From Pseudomonas rustica (GTDB lineage Bacteria > Pseudomonadota > Gammaproteobacteria > Pseudomonadales > Pseudomonadaceae): DNA of 64,000 bases. The notes beneath the pieces were generated by a model. The model saw only the letters and a program-made list of their open reading frames with translations. It was not told the origin of the DNA and searched no databases. Location: positions 248,001-312,000 of the forward strand of contig NZ_JAGYHF010000007.1 of assembly GCF_018336155.1 (NCBI RefSeq). The letters are read 5' to 3'. The number at the start of each line of letters is the position of its first letter. The stretch's first letter is position 1. Shown in pieces: positions 51,879 through 59,838 of this stretch. The position numbers and the translations under genes were made by a program.

Positions 51879-52601
51879 CTAACGATTGATGTGCAATTCC
51901 ACGCGACGGTTTTTCGCGCGGCCCTCATCGGTTGCGTTGTCAGCCACCGGTTCACTCTCGCCACGTCCTTCACTGGTGAGTTTATTCGGCGACAGACCCT
52001 GACTCAGCAAATACGAGGCGACACTGCTGGCGCGACGTTCCGACAGCGCCTGGTTGTAAGCGTCCGAACCTTTGCTGTCGGTATGACCGATGACCTTGAT
52101 GCTCACCACGTCGGCATTACGCAGTTTGTCCATAACCGTATCGAGCTGGGCTTTGGCCGAAGGCGTCAGGTCAGACTTGTCAAAATCGAACAAGACATCG
52201 CCGGCATCGCTGAGGGTGATGACTTCAGTTTGCGGCACAGGCTCCGGTGTTTTTTCGGTGACCGGATATTGCGGCAACGGGCAGCCACGGTGATCGACCG
52301 GGGTATTGGCCGGTGTATCGGGGCAACGGTCGCGGCGGTCGAACACGCCATCGTCGTCTTCATCGCCATCCTGGGCGTAACAGATCAGTCCGCCGGCAAG
52401 AATCCCCAGCGCTGCGCCGCCACCGGCCCAGCCGCCACTTTCAATGGCGCCAAGACCGCCACCGACCAAGCCGCCAAGAAGGCTGCAGACCGGCCACGTA
52501 CGTTGATTGAGGGGTGCAGTGCCATCGCTGTGCGTGGCGCAACCGGTGAGCAAACTGCCTAGCAGCAGAACCGGCAAGACGGACCTTGAGAAAACACTCA
52601 T
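51879..52601 (-). CDS. OmpA-family lipoprotein (copy 1 of 2)
   Basis: 240 residues. Lipobox LTGC (about 21), a glycine-zipper-like stretch (GGLVGGGLGAIESGGW), a thrombospondin type 3-like calcium motif (DGDEDDDGVFDRRDRCPDTP, about 78-98) and a C-terminal OmpA peptidoglycan-binding domain (VLFDFDKSDLTPSAK; IGHTDSKGSDAYNQALSERR). Paralogue of the next gene. Its Shine-Dalgarno AGGAG is paired in a stem of the leader, so translation may be controlled. Confidence 0.9.
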   Translation of the reverse strand: MSVFSRSVLPVLLLGSLLTGCATHSDGTAPLNQRTWPVCSLLGGLVGGGLGAIESGGWAGGGAALGILAGGLICYAQDGDEDDDGVFDRRDRCPDTPANTPVDHRGCPLPQYPVTEKTPEPVPQTEVITLSDAGDVLFDFDKSDLTPSAKAQLDTVMDKLRNADVVSIKVIGHTDSKGSDAYNQALSERRASSVASYLLSQGLSPNKLTSEGRGESEPVADNATDEGRAKNRRVELHINR

Positions 52602-52608
52602 TTGAAAG

Positions 52609-52644
52609 CTCCTGTGTCACCGGCCCATACCGGTTACACAGGAG
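52609..52644 (-). promoter_or_regulatory. Leader hairpin hiding the ribosome-binding site
   Basis: In the minus-strand RNA, CTCCTGTGT pairs with ACACAGGAG and ACCGG with CCGGT around a 6-nt loop, with one internal mismatch. The AGGAG 7 nt before the ATG (52601) is fully inside the stem. This could be an RNA thermometer or another translational switch. Confidence 0.65.
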
Positions 52645-52652
52645 TAAAGACC

Positions 52653-52683
52653 CGCATCCGCGACTGCACAAGCCGCGGATGCG
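52653..52683 (-). terminator. Hairpin after OmpA copy 2
   Basis: CGCATCCGCG and CGCGGATGCG form a perfect 10-bp stem 6 bp after the stop of the gene at 52690. The T-run after it is poor (GGTCTTTAC), so termination is likely partial. Confidence 0.55.
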
Positions 52684-52689
52684 AGGGGG

Positions 52690-53385
52690 CTAGCGCTGGA
52701 TTTTGATTTCGGTGCGACGGTTTTGCGCGCGACCGTCTGCCGTTTTGTTGTCAGCGACCGGCTGGCTTTCACCCAGACCCGAGACCGAAACGAAGCTGGC
52801 ACGAGGCACACCCTGCTGGATCAGGTACTCCACCACCGAGTGCGCACGACGATCCGACAGTTTTTTGTTGTAGGCATCGCTGCCCACGCTGTCGGTGTGA
52901 CCAGTGACGGTCAGTTGTGCAGTCGAGGATTCCTGTTTCAGGCGCGTCGCGACTTTATCGAGCACCTGTTTGTCAGGGCTGGTCAGCGTGGCTTTGTCGA
53001 ACTGGAAGTGCACATCACGAATAACGATGGTTTCTTCTTTGACCACTACCGCTTCTTCAACCACGGGGGCTGGAGCCGGTGGTGGGCAGCCGTCAGCATC
53101 GACCTGCACGCCTTTTGGAGTGCCCGGGCACTTGTCGCGGCTGTCCGGCACACCATCGCCGTCTTCGTCGCCATCACCATGTACCCAGCAATACGCCGCT
53201 GCCGTACCGCCTACGATCAGCGCGCCGTAGCCCGCCCACGCCGAACTTTCCGTCGCGCCAAGACCGGCCCCGACGACACCACCGACCGCCGCACAGGTCG
53301 GCCAGTCGGTTTTCTGCAAACCTGCGCAACCCGTCAACACACTGGTTAGCAGAATCAAAGGTAATGCTGTCCGCACTATGCTCAT
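52690..53385 (-). CDS. OmpA-family lipoprotein (copy 2 of 2)
   Basis: 231 residues, same architecture as the gene downstream: lipobox LTGC (about 20), a Gly-rich segment, a calcium-type motif (DGDEDGDGVPDSRDKCPGTP) and an OmpA domain (VHFQFDKATLTSPDK; VTGHTDSVGSDAYNKKLSDRR). A Pro/Glu linker (PPAPAPVVEEAVVVKEE) precedes the OmpA domain. Likely a tandem duplication. Leader hairpin again overlaps AGGAG. Confidence 0.9.
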   Translation of the reverse strand: MSIVRTALPLILLTSVLTGCAGLQKTDWPTCAAVGGVVGAGLGATESSAWAGYGALIVGGTAAAYCWVHGDGDEDGDGVPDSRDKCPGTPKGVQVDADGCPPPAPAPVVEEAVVVKEETIVIRDVHFQFDKATLTSPDKQVLDKVATRLKQESSTAQLTVTGHTDSVGSDAYNKKLSDRRAHSVVEYLIQQGVPRASFVSVSGLGESQPVADNKTADGRAQNRRTEIKIQR

Positions 53386-53393
53386 CTGGTTTT

Positions 53394-53428
53394 CTCCTGA
53401 GGGATCGGCTTGAAACCGATTCAGGGAG
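53394..53428 (-). promoter_or_regulatory. Leader hairpin overlapping the ribosome-binding site (copy 2)
   Basis: ATCGG pairs with CCGAT, and CTCCTGA with TCAGGGAG with one bulge, so AGGAG (8 nt before the ATG at 53385) is again in the stem. Weaker than copy 1. Both leaders share a GTCTTTACTCC-type sequence just before the hairpin. Confidence 0.5.
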
Positions 53429-53584
53429 TAAAGACCGGAGTTTTAATCTCCGCCAGCAATAGGCCACTGCTGTTTGCGACCGTGTTCACAGGACTTCGGC
53501 GCAATTGCCGCAAAGTCGCGGGACAGGGCTCTTTGCCGGCGCGGTCAGGCAGGCTAGTCTTGGCGGTCTGATTGAGGAGCTTCG

Positions 53585-54082
53585 ATGAACGTCGCCATTT
53601 CTTCCCGCACGCCGCAACAGGCGTTGGCCGCTTTGCTGGATCGCTACGCGCCGGCGCGTTTGCTGTTGATCGGCGCCAGCGAATTCCCGGCCCTGACTGC
53701 TTTCAAGGAGGCGCACCCGGACTCCGTTGTCGCCCACGCCGCCCCCGGTGCGTTGCCCGCCGAACTGGCTGCGCAGCGTTTTGATCTGGCGCTGGTGGTC
53801 GATTGCCTGGAACATTTGCCCAAGCGCGATGGCCTGAATCTGTTGGGCGGGATTCGAAATTTAAATGCCAGCCGCATCGCGGTACTGGCAGATCTGTCGG
53901 CTTGCGGCTGGCAGGAAACCGATTTCTATTCGCTGGCCCTGCAAGCCAGCGAACGTTTTCAGCGCGACGATCAAGTGTTGACCCTGTTCACCTACGATCT
54001 GCTTGACTACAAACAAGTCCCCGACTGGCTCAACGCGCGGTTCTGGGCCAATCCGGAAAATTTCGGCAAATACTGGTGGTAA
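53585..54082 (+). CDS. DUF6231-like protein, unknown function
   Basis: 165 residues, soluble. The centre reads like a Rossmann-type/methyltransferase relic: PARLLLIGASEFPALTAF, then LALVVDCLEHLPKRDGLNLL and RIAVLADLSACGW, ending with a conserved-looking WLNARFWANPENFGKYWW. No SAM-binding GxGxG is intact. GGAG precedes the ATG. The next gene (YchJ) starts 4 bp after the stop, so the two form an operon. Confidence 0.75.
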   Translation: MNVAISSRTPQQALAALLDRYAPARLLLIGASEFPALTAFKEAHPDSVVAHAAPGALPAELAAQRFDLALVVDCLEHLPKRDGLNLLGGIRNLNASRIAVLADLSACGWQETDFYSLALQASERFQRDDQVLTLFTYDLLDYKQVPDWLNARFWANPENFGKYWW

Positions 54083-54086
54083 TGCA

Positions 54087-54563
54087 ATGAGTACAGCCAT
54101 TTGCCCGTGCGGCAGCGGCAACCTGCTGGATGCCTGCTGCGGCCATTATCACGACGGCCTGCCGGCGCCCTGTGCCGAAGCTTTGATGCGCTCACGCTAC
54201 AGCGCTTATGTGCTGGGCCTGATCGACTATCTGGTGGCGACCACCCTGCCCGCTCAGCAGGCGGGTCTGGATCGGCAGTCGATCAGCAACTGGAGCGCGC
54301 AGAGCACCTGGCTCGGCCTGGAAGTCGAGAGCTCGGAAGTCTTTGGTGGGCAGCCGGAACACGCCTTCGTCACCTTCACTGCGCGCTGGCACGACGATCA
54401 GGGTGAGCACAGCCATCGCGAGCGTTCCTCGTTTGTGCAGAACGCCGGGCGCTGGTATTTCATCGACCCGACGGTGCAATTGAAACTGGGGCGCAATGAC
54501 AGCTGCCCATGCGCCAGCGGACAGAAGTTCAAGAAGTGCTGCGCGGGGTATTTCGGCGCTTGA
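54087..54563 (+). CDS. YchJ-family SEC-C motif protein
   Basis: 158 residues with zinc-binding SEC-C motifs at both ends: CPCGSGNLLDACCG (about 6-20) and CPCASGQKFKKCCAGYF (about 140-157). Between them is an NTF2-like domain (ALMRSRYSAYVLGLIDYLV, RWYFIDPTVQLKL). This is the YchJ (UPF0225) family; biochemical role unknown. ATG 54087 lies 4 bp after the previous stop codon. Confidence 0.9.
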   Translation: MSTAICPCGSGNLLDACCGHYHDGLPAPCAEALMRSRYSAYVLGLIDYLVATTLPAQQAGLDRQSISNWSAQSTWLGLEVESSEVFGGQPEHAFVTFTARWHDDQGEHSHRERSSFVQNAGRWYFIDPTVQLKLGRNDSCPCASGQKFKKCCAGYFGA

Positions 54564-54570
54564 GGTTGAA

Positions 54571-54650
54571 GATCAAAAGATCGCAGCCTTCGGCAGCTCC
54601 TACGGGGGACGCGATCTCCTGTAGGAGCTGCCGAAGGCTGCGATCTTTTA
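54571..54650. repeat. REP pair (GTAGGAGCTGCCG family)
   Basis: Inverted arms GATCAAAAGATCGCAGCCTT and complement, 8 bp after the YchJ gene. Confidence 0.88.
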
Positions 54651-54682
54651 AGGCTAGACTGAGCACCAAAGGGAGTTATCAC

Positions 54683-55177
54683 ATGCTCGGTTGCAGGCGC
54701 ACATTCCAATTCTTGATCCTCACGCTGTTCCTCAACCTCGGCGGCTGTGCCTCGTGGTTCAGCGACGACAGCGTCGACCCTGCCGTGCACTTGGTAAACG
54801 TCGAAGTGGTGCGGGCGAAACTGCTCGAGCAGAAATTCATCCTGCACTTTCGCGTCGACAATCCCAACGACAGCGACCTGACCGTGCGCGGCCTCGAATA
54901 CCGCATTCATCTGGGCGATATGCTCTTGGCTGAAGGCGAGCATGAACACTGGTTCACCGTCGGGCCGAAGCACAGCGCGTACTTCAAGGTGCCGATCCGC
55001 ACCAACCTGTGGCCGAAGGTCAAAGACGTGGTGAAACTGCTGAAAAAACCCGACCAGCAGATTCCTTATCGATTGCAGGGTGAAATGGAAACCGGTTTAT
55101 TCATCGCCCACTACGTGCACCTTGAGCGCAATGGCGTGATAATCCCCGCCGATTTTATTCCGGAGCAACACCGATGA
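54683..55177 (+). CDS. LEA type 2/WHy-domain lipoprotein
   Basis: 164 residues. Signal MLGCRRTFQFLILTLFLNLG with lipobox LGGCA. The mature part is a single LEA14-like WHy domain (LEQKFILHFRVDNPNDSDLTV is typical), found in stress-related proteins of bacteria and plants. GGGAG stands about 8 nt before the ATG. Its stop overlaps the next gene's start by 4 nt. Confidence 0.85.
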   Translation: MLGCRRTFQFLILTLFLNLGGCASWFSDDSVDPAVHLVNVEVVRAKLLEQKFILHFRVDNPNDSDLTVRGLEYRIHLGDMLLAEGEHEHWFTVGPKHSAYFKVPIRTNLWPKVKDVVKLLKKPDQQIPYRLQGEMETGLFIAHYVHLERNGVIIPADFIPEQHR

Positions 55178-55383
55178 CTCAGCAACCTCATGTCCATGGC
55201 CCTGACTGCAACCACGATCATGATCATGACCATCACCACGATCATGACCACGGTCACGTACACGGCCCGAACTGCGGCCACGCCCACCAGGAACCGGTGC
55301 GCAACGCCCTGAAAGACGTCGGCCGCAACGACCCGTGCCCATGCGGCAACGGCAAGAAATTCAAGAAGTGCCACGGGGCGTGA
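55174..55383 (+). CDS. His-rich SEC-C metal-binding protein
   Basis: 69 residues. The N-terminal half has 14 His among residues 6-38, built on two HVHGPxC units (HVHGPDCNH, HVHGPNCGH) around a run of His-Asp. The C-terminal half is a SEC-C zinc motif (DPCPCGNGKKFKKCHG). Such His-rich tails usually bind or store Zn, Ni or Cu. Translationally coupled (ATGA) to the LEA-type lipoprotein. Confidence 0.88.
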   Translation: MTQQPHVHGPDCNHDHDHDHHHDHDHGHVHGPNCGHAHQEPVRNALKDVGRNDPCPCGNGKKFKKCHGA

Positions 55384-55420
55384 TGCTCTGGGCAAAGAGC
55401 TTCTTCGCCTGATCTGACGC

Positions 55421-55629
55421 CTTCGCGAGCAAGCCCGCTCCCACAGTTGACCGCGTTCCTTCACTTGGAATGCATTTATTGTAGGAGTGAGCCTGCTCGC
55501 GATTGCGGTGTGTCAGTTGATGAATTTGTTACCTGACAAACTGCTATCGCGAGCAGGCTCACTCCTACAATTGACCGCGTTTCTTCAGGTGGAATGCAAT
55601 CCCCTGTGGGGTTGAGCTTGCTCGCGAAG
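55421..55629. repeat. Nested REP elements with direct repeats
   Basis: Outer TTCGCGAGCAAGC-type arms (55421-55446 and about 55602-55629) enclose a second palindrome, TGTAGGAGTGAGCCTGCTCG and complement (55479-55570). The inner element is flanked by near-identical direct repeats TTGACCGCGTTCCTTC... (55447-55474) and TTGACCGCGTTTCTTC... (55571-55600). No gene in this gap. Confidence 0.8.
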
Positions 55630-55652
55630 GGCCCGCACATTCACTACAGATA

Positions 55653-56210
55653 TCAGCCCTCCGCCAATACCTGCGCCGCACTCACCACCGTCGCATACTC
55701 CCCCTGCAAATTCCCCAACGACATCCCGTGCACCTCTTCAGCCGTGCGCAACGTGCCGAAATAATCGGCCTTGTCGAAGGTAAAGCACGCATCCTCTGCC
55801 ACCCACGTATCAAACCCCAGATTCCCCGCCGAACGCGCTGTCGATTCCACCGAGTTATTCGTCGCCACGCCAACAATGACCAACTGCCCAACCCCCGCCT
55901 CACGCAAACGCGCCGCCAGTCCGCCTACACAAAACGCATCCGGCACTTGTTTCTGAATCAGCCATTCAGCGTCCTGCGGCAAGAACCGTTGCTGAAACTC
56001 CACGCCTTCCTGCTCAGGCCAAAACACCGAGTCCGGTTCGCGCGACAGATGCTGCACATGAATCACCGGCCGCCCGCTGCGCCGCCAGAACCCCAGCAGA
56101 TCAACAATTCTGTCTTCCGCCTGAGGATTATTCCGTCGCCCCAAATGCGGCTGCAGGATGCCTTTTTGCTGGTCGATGATGATCAGTGCTGCGTTGGCCT
56201 GAAGCTCCAT
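55653..56210 (-). CDS. Isochorismatase-family hydrolase
   Basis: 185 residues. The catalytic Asp is in ALIIIDQQKGI (about 13) and Lys in LIQKQVPDAFC (about 90). The position that normally holds the catalytic Cys reads GVATNNSVESTAR, with Ser instead. Sister proteins with Ser at this place exist as a subgroup, from memory. Substrate unknown. The ATG at 56210 (MELQANAALIIID) starts the domain; ATGs upstream lack support. Confidence 0.85.
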   Translation of the reverse strand: MELQANAALIIIDQQKGILQPHLGRRNNPQAEDRIVDLLGFWRRSGRPVIHVQHLSREPDSVFWPEQEGVEFQQRFLPQDAEWLIQKQVPDAFCVGGLAARLREAGVGQLVIVGVATNNSVESTARSAGNLGFDTWVAEDACFTFDKADYFGTLRTAEEVHGMSLGNLQGEYATVVSAAQVLAEG

Positions 56211-56357
56211 GGCGATTTTTCTCACGGGCGGGTCATTGAATTCTGCGCAGTTCAGCATCACCTCCTGATAACAGGCAAGCTATCGAACGCACACGGGATC
56301 ACCTGACGCTGGCGTTTGCTGTCCGCAAGTAAGCCATTTTCTGATTTGGAGCTTTCC

Positions 56358-57002
56358 ATGATCGACCTGTATTACTGGACCACCCCCAACGGCCACAAGA
56401 TTTCCCTGTTCCTCGAAGAAGCCGGCCTGCCCTACAAGGTTCACCCGATCAATATCAGTCAGGGTGAGCAGTTCCAGCCCCACTTTCTGAAAATTTCCCC
56501 GAACAACCGCATCCCGGCGATCGTCGATCATCAGCCGGTTGATGGCGGCGAGCCGTTGTCGGTGTTTGAATCCGGGGCGATTCTTCTGTATCTCGCGGAA
56601 AAAACCGGCCAGTTCCTGCCCAAGGATCTGCGCGGGCGGCAAACGGCGTTGCAGTGGTTGTTCTGGCAGATGGGCGGATTGGGGCCGATGGCCGGGCAGA
56701 ATCATCACTTCAGCCAGTTTGCGCCGGAGAAAATTCCTTACGCGATCAAGCGCTACATTGATGAAACGGCGCGGTTGTATGGCGTATTGAACAAGCAATT
56801 GGCGGATAACGAGTTTGTTGCTGGCAGTGAATACAGCATTGCCGACATGGCGATTTATCCGTGGATCGTCTCGCACAAATGGCAGAGCCAGAACCTTGAA
56901 GACTTCCCGCATGTGCAACGCTGGTTCAACCACATCAAGGATCGCCCGGCGACGGTCAAGGCGTATGCGCTGGTGCAGAAGATCAATCCACCGAAATCCT
57001 GA
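56358..57002 (+). CDS. yfcG: GST-like disulfide-bond oxidoreductase YfcG
   Basis: 214-residue glutathione S-transferase-fold protein, strongly like E. coli YfcG throughout (TTPNGHKISLFLEEAGLPY, SPNNRIPAIVDH, FESGAILLYLAEKTG, WLFWQMGGLGPMAGQNHHF). YfcG binds two glutathiones and reduces disulfides. ATG 56358 precedes MIDLYYW, the normal start. Confidence 0.92.
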   Translation: MIDLYYWTTPNGHKISLFLEEAGLPYKVHPINISQGEQFQPHFLKISPNNRIPAIVDHQPVDGGEPLSVFESGAILLYLAEKTGQFLPKDLRGRQTALQWLFWQMGGLGPMAGQNHHFSQFAPEKIPYAIKRYIDETARLYGVLNKQLADNEFVAGSEYSIADMAIYPWIVSHKWQSQNLEDFPHVQRWFNHIKDRPATVKAYALVQKINPPKS

Positions 57003-57007
57003 TTGAA

Positions 57008-57087
57008 GATCAAAAGATCGCAGCCTGCGGCAGCTCCTACATGGGAATGAATGCCTATGTAGGAGCTGCCGCAGGCTGCGATCTTTT
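57008..57087. repeat. REP pair (GTAGGAGCTGCCG family)
   Basis: Inverted arms GATCAAAAGATCGCAGCCTG and complement, 6 bp after yfcG. Confidence 0.88.
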
Positions 57088-57193
57088 CCATTCGACAGAA
57101 ATACACAAATAACCCCCGCCCCCGCTTGCGCGGCACCCTCCTGCTCACTAACGTAGCGCCTTTACTGACGCTACCCCCCGCAGGAGCTTTGCC

Positions 57194-59644
57194 ATGGCCT
57201 CGCCAGCCCTTACTCATTTTCTTCCCCGGTTCGGCGTTGCCGCAGCAGTGGCCGGTGTTTTGGGGCTGTCCGGTTGCCAGACCTGGAACGCTCAGGACAC
57301 CCTCCCGCCGACCTCCGGCGTGCAACCGCTAAAGGGCCTGGCGCAGAATGTTTCGGTGCGACGCAATGCCATGGGCATGCCGTTGATCGAAAGTAATACC
57401 TTCCATGACGCACTGTTCAGCCTCGGCTACGTCCACGCCAGCGACCGGATCAACCAGATGGTCACCCTGCGCCTGCTGGCTCAGGGCCGTCTGGCGGAAA
57501 TGTCCGGCGCCTCGATGCTCGACGCCGACCGCTACATGCGCGCGGTCAATCTGAAGAAAAGCGCCGCTGAGCTGTACAAGGCCTCGTCGCCACGCCTCAA
57601 GCGTTTCTTCGAAGTCTATGCGCGGGGCGTTAACGCTTACCTGTTCCGCTACGCCGACAAACTGCCGGGCGACCTCGCCTCCAGCGGCTACAAACCCGAA
57701 TACTGGAAACCGGAAGATTCGGCGCTGATTTTCGCCCTGCTGAATTTCAGCCAGTCGGCCAACCTGCCGGAAGAAATCTCCTCGCTGGTGCTCGCGCAAA
57801 CCGTGACCACCGACAAACTCGCCTGGCTAACGCCGTCGGCGCCGGACGAAAACCTGCCGCTGGCCGAAGCCGACAAGCTGCAAGGCCTCAAGCTCAACGG
57901 GCAGATTCCCGGCCTGACTGAACTGAGCAGCGCCAGCCAGCAATTGTCGACGCTGAACCTCTTGGGCGCGACGTCTTCGAACAACTGGGCGATCGCCCCG
58001 CAACGCAGCCGCAGCGGCAAAAGCATTCTCGCCAGCGACGCCCATGGGCCGCTCGCCGCGCCGTCGCTGTGGAGCTTCGTGCAGATCCGCGCACCGAAAT
58101 ATCAAGCCGCCGGTGTCACCGTTGCCGGTTTGCCGCTGGTACTGGGTGGTTTCAACGGCAAAGTCGCCTGGAGCATGACCAGCGTGCTTGGCGACAACCA
58201 GGATCTGTTCCTGGAAAAAATCCGTCGTCAGGGCAGCAGCCTGACCTACGAGGTCAACGGCAAATGGCAGCCGCTGGGCGTGCGCAACGAAACCTACTTC
58301 GTCAAAGGTCAGCGACCGATTCGCGAAGCGGTGTACGAAACCCGTCACGGTGCGTTGCTCAACAGTGCACAGGCAGCGGCGCAAGGCAGTGGCTACGGGC
58401 TGGCGTTACAAACGCCGAGCTTCACCGACGATAAATCGCTGGACGCATTTTTCGATCTGACCCGCGCGCAAACCGTGGAACGTGCCTCGGACGCCAGCCG
58501 TGAAATCCGCGCCATCGCCCTGAATCTGGTGTTCGCCGATGCGAGCAACATTGGCTGGCAAGTCACCGGGCGTTTCCCTAACCGTCGCGAAGGCGAAGGT
58601 TTGCTGCCCTCGCCGGGCTGGGAAGGTCGTTACGACTGGGACGGTTACGCCGACCCGATGCTGCACCCCTACGATCAGGATCCGGCGCAAGGTTGGCTCG
58701 GCACCGCCAACCAGCGCGTGATTCCTCACGGTTACGGCATGCAGCTGTCGAACTCGTGGGCCGCACCGGAGCGTGGCGAACGCCTGGCCGAACTGGCCGG
58801 CAGCGGCAAGCACGACAGCCGCAGCGTGATCGCCATGCAATACGACCAGACCACCACGTTTGCCGCCAAGCTGAAGAAAGTCTTCGAAGCGCCGGGCATG
58901 AAGCAGCCGCTGAAGCAGGCGATCGATGCCCTGCCGGAAGCCGACCGCAGCAAGGCCCGCGAGGCGTTCACACGATTGATGGCGTTCGACGGCAAGCTCA
59001 GCCCGACCTCGGCGGACGCGGCGATTTATGAGCTGTTTCTGCAAGAAAGCATGAAACAGATCTTCCTCGACGAACTCGGCCCGGAATCGAGCCCGGCGTG
59101 GAAGGCGTTTATCGCCAACGGCGATTTGTCCTACGCGGCGCAGGCCGATCATCTGTTGGGGCGTGAAGACAGTCCGTTCTGGGACGACATCCGCACACCG
59201 CAGAAAGAAGACAAAGCGCTGATTCTTGCCCGCAGCCTTGCGGCGGCGATCAGCGCTGGCGACAGTCAGTTGGGCGGCGATCACCGGGCCTGGCAGTGGG
59301 GCAAGTTGCACAGCTATGCCTGGAAAAACAGCAATGGTCAGACCGTGCGCGGCCCATTGGCGGCGGGCGGCGATCACACCACGTTGAACACGTCGGCATT
59401 CGCTTGGGGTCAGGACTTCAACACCACGCGCGCGCCGTCGATGCGTTTTATCGTCGACTTCGGCCAGACCGAACCGCTGATGGGGCAAAACGGTACGGGG
59501 CAATCGGGCAATCCGCAGAGCCCGAATTACCTGAACGGGATTGATCAGTGGTTGAAGGGGCAGTACATCGGGTTACCAATGCAGCCGCAGAACTTTGAGC
59601 GGGTGTATGGCAAAACCCGTTTGACCCTGACTCCCGGCAAGTAA
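57194..59644 (+). CDS. quiP: Acyl-homoserine lactone acylase QuiP
   Basis: 816-residue Ntn-hydrolase of the penicillin acylase family, exported (lipobox-like GLSGCQ at about 27). Autocleavage should expose Ser262 in GATSSNNWAIAPQ. The N terminus (MASPALTHFLPRFG) and the block LAQNVSVRRNAMGMPLIES match, from memory, P. aeruginosa QuiP, which hydrolyses long-chain AHL quorum signals. Further family marks: GYVHASDRINQMVTLRLLAQ and LASDAHGPLAAPSLW. The last 64 bp of the gene are repeated 194 bp further on. Confidence 0.9.
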   Translation: MASPALTHFLPRFGVAAAVAGVLGLSGCQTWNAQDTLPPTSGVQPLKGLAQNVSVRRNAMGMPLIESNTFHDALFSLGYVHASDRINQMVTLRLLAQGRLAEMSGASMLDADRYMRAVNLKKSAAELYKASSPRLKRFFEVYARGVNAYLFRYADKLPGDLASSGYKPEYWKPEDSALIFALLNFSQSANLPEEISSLVLAQTVTTDKLAWLTPSAPDENLPLAEADKLQGLKLNGQIPGLTELSSASQQLSTLNLLGATSSNNWAIAPQRSRSGKSILASDAHGPLAAPSLWSFVQIRAPKYQAAGVTVAGLPLVLGGFNGKVAWSMTSVLGDNQDLFLEKIRRQGSSLTYEVNGKWQPLGVRNETYFVKGQRPIREAVYETRHGALLNSAQAAAQGSGYGLALQTPSFTDDKSLDAFFDLTRAQTVERASDASREIRAIALNLVFADASNIGWQVTGRFPNRREGEGLLPSPGWEGRYDWDGYADPMLHPYDQDPAQGWLGTANQRVIPHGYGMQLSNSWAAPERGERLAELAGSGKHDSRSVIAMQYDQTTTFAAKLKKVFEAPGMKQPLKQAIDALPEADRSKAREAFTRLMAFDGKLSPTSADAAIYELFLQESMKQIFLDELGPESSPAWKAFIANGDLSYAAQADHLLGREDSPFWDDIRTPQKEDKALILARSLAAAISAGDSQLGGDHRAWQWGKLHSYAWKNSNGQTVRGPLAAGGDHTTLNTSAFAWGQDFNTTRAPSMRFIVDFGQTEPLMGQNGTGQSGNPQSPNYLNGIDQWLKGQYIGLPMQPQNFERVYGKTRLTLTPGK

Positions 59645-59654
59645 ATGCAATTCC

Positions 59655-59746
59655 CCTGTGGGAGCGGGCTTGCTCGCGAAGGCGTCGTGACAGTCAATAC
59701 TTTTGGCGTCTGACACACCGCATTCGCGAGCAAGCCCGCTCCCACA
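59655..59746. repeat. REP pair (TTCGCGAGCAAGC family)
   Basis: Arms TGTGGGAGCGGGCTTGCTCG and complement, 10 bp after the quiP stop and between the two copies of the quiP tail. Confidence 0.88.
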
Positions 59747-59774
59747 TTGGCTTTGTGTCGTCCTGAAAATAGAG

Positions 59775-59838
59775 GCAGCCGCAGAACTTTGAGCGGGTGT
59801 ATGGCAAAACCCGTTTGACCCTGACTCCAGGGAAATAA
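59775..59838 (+). pseudogene. Duplicated 3' end of quiP
   Basis: 64 bp matching 59581-59644 with only a few mismatches near the end. It encodes the last 20 residues (QPQNFERVYGKTRLTLTPGK) and a TAA, without any upstream coding sequence. Confidence 0.88.
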
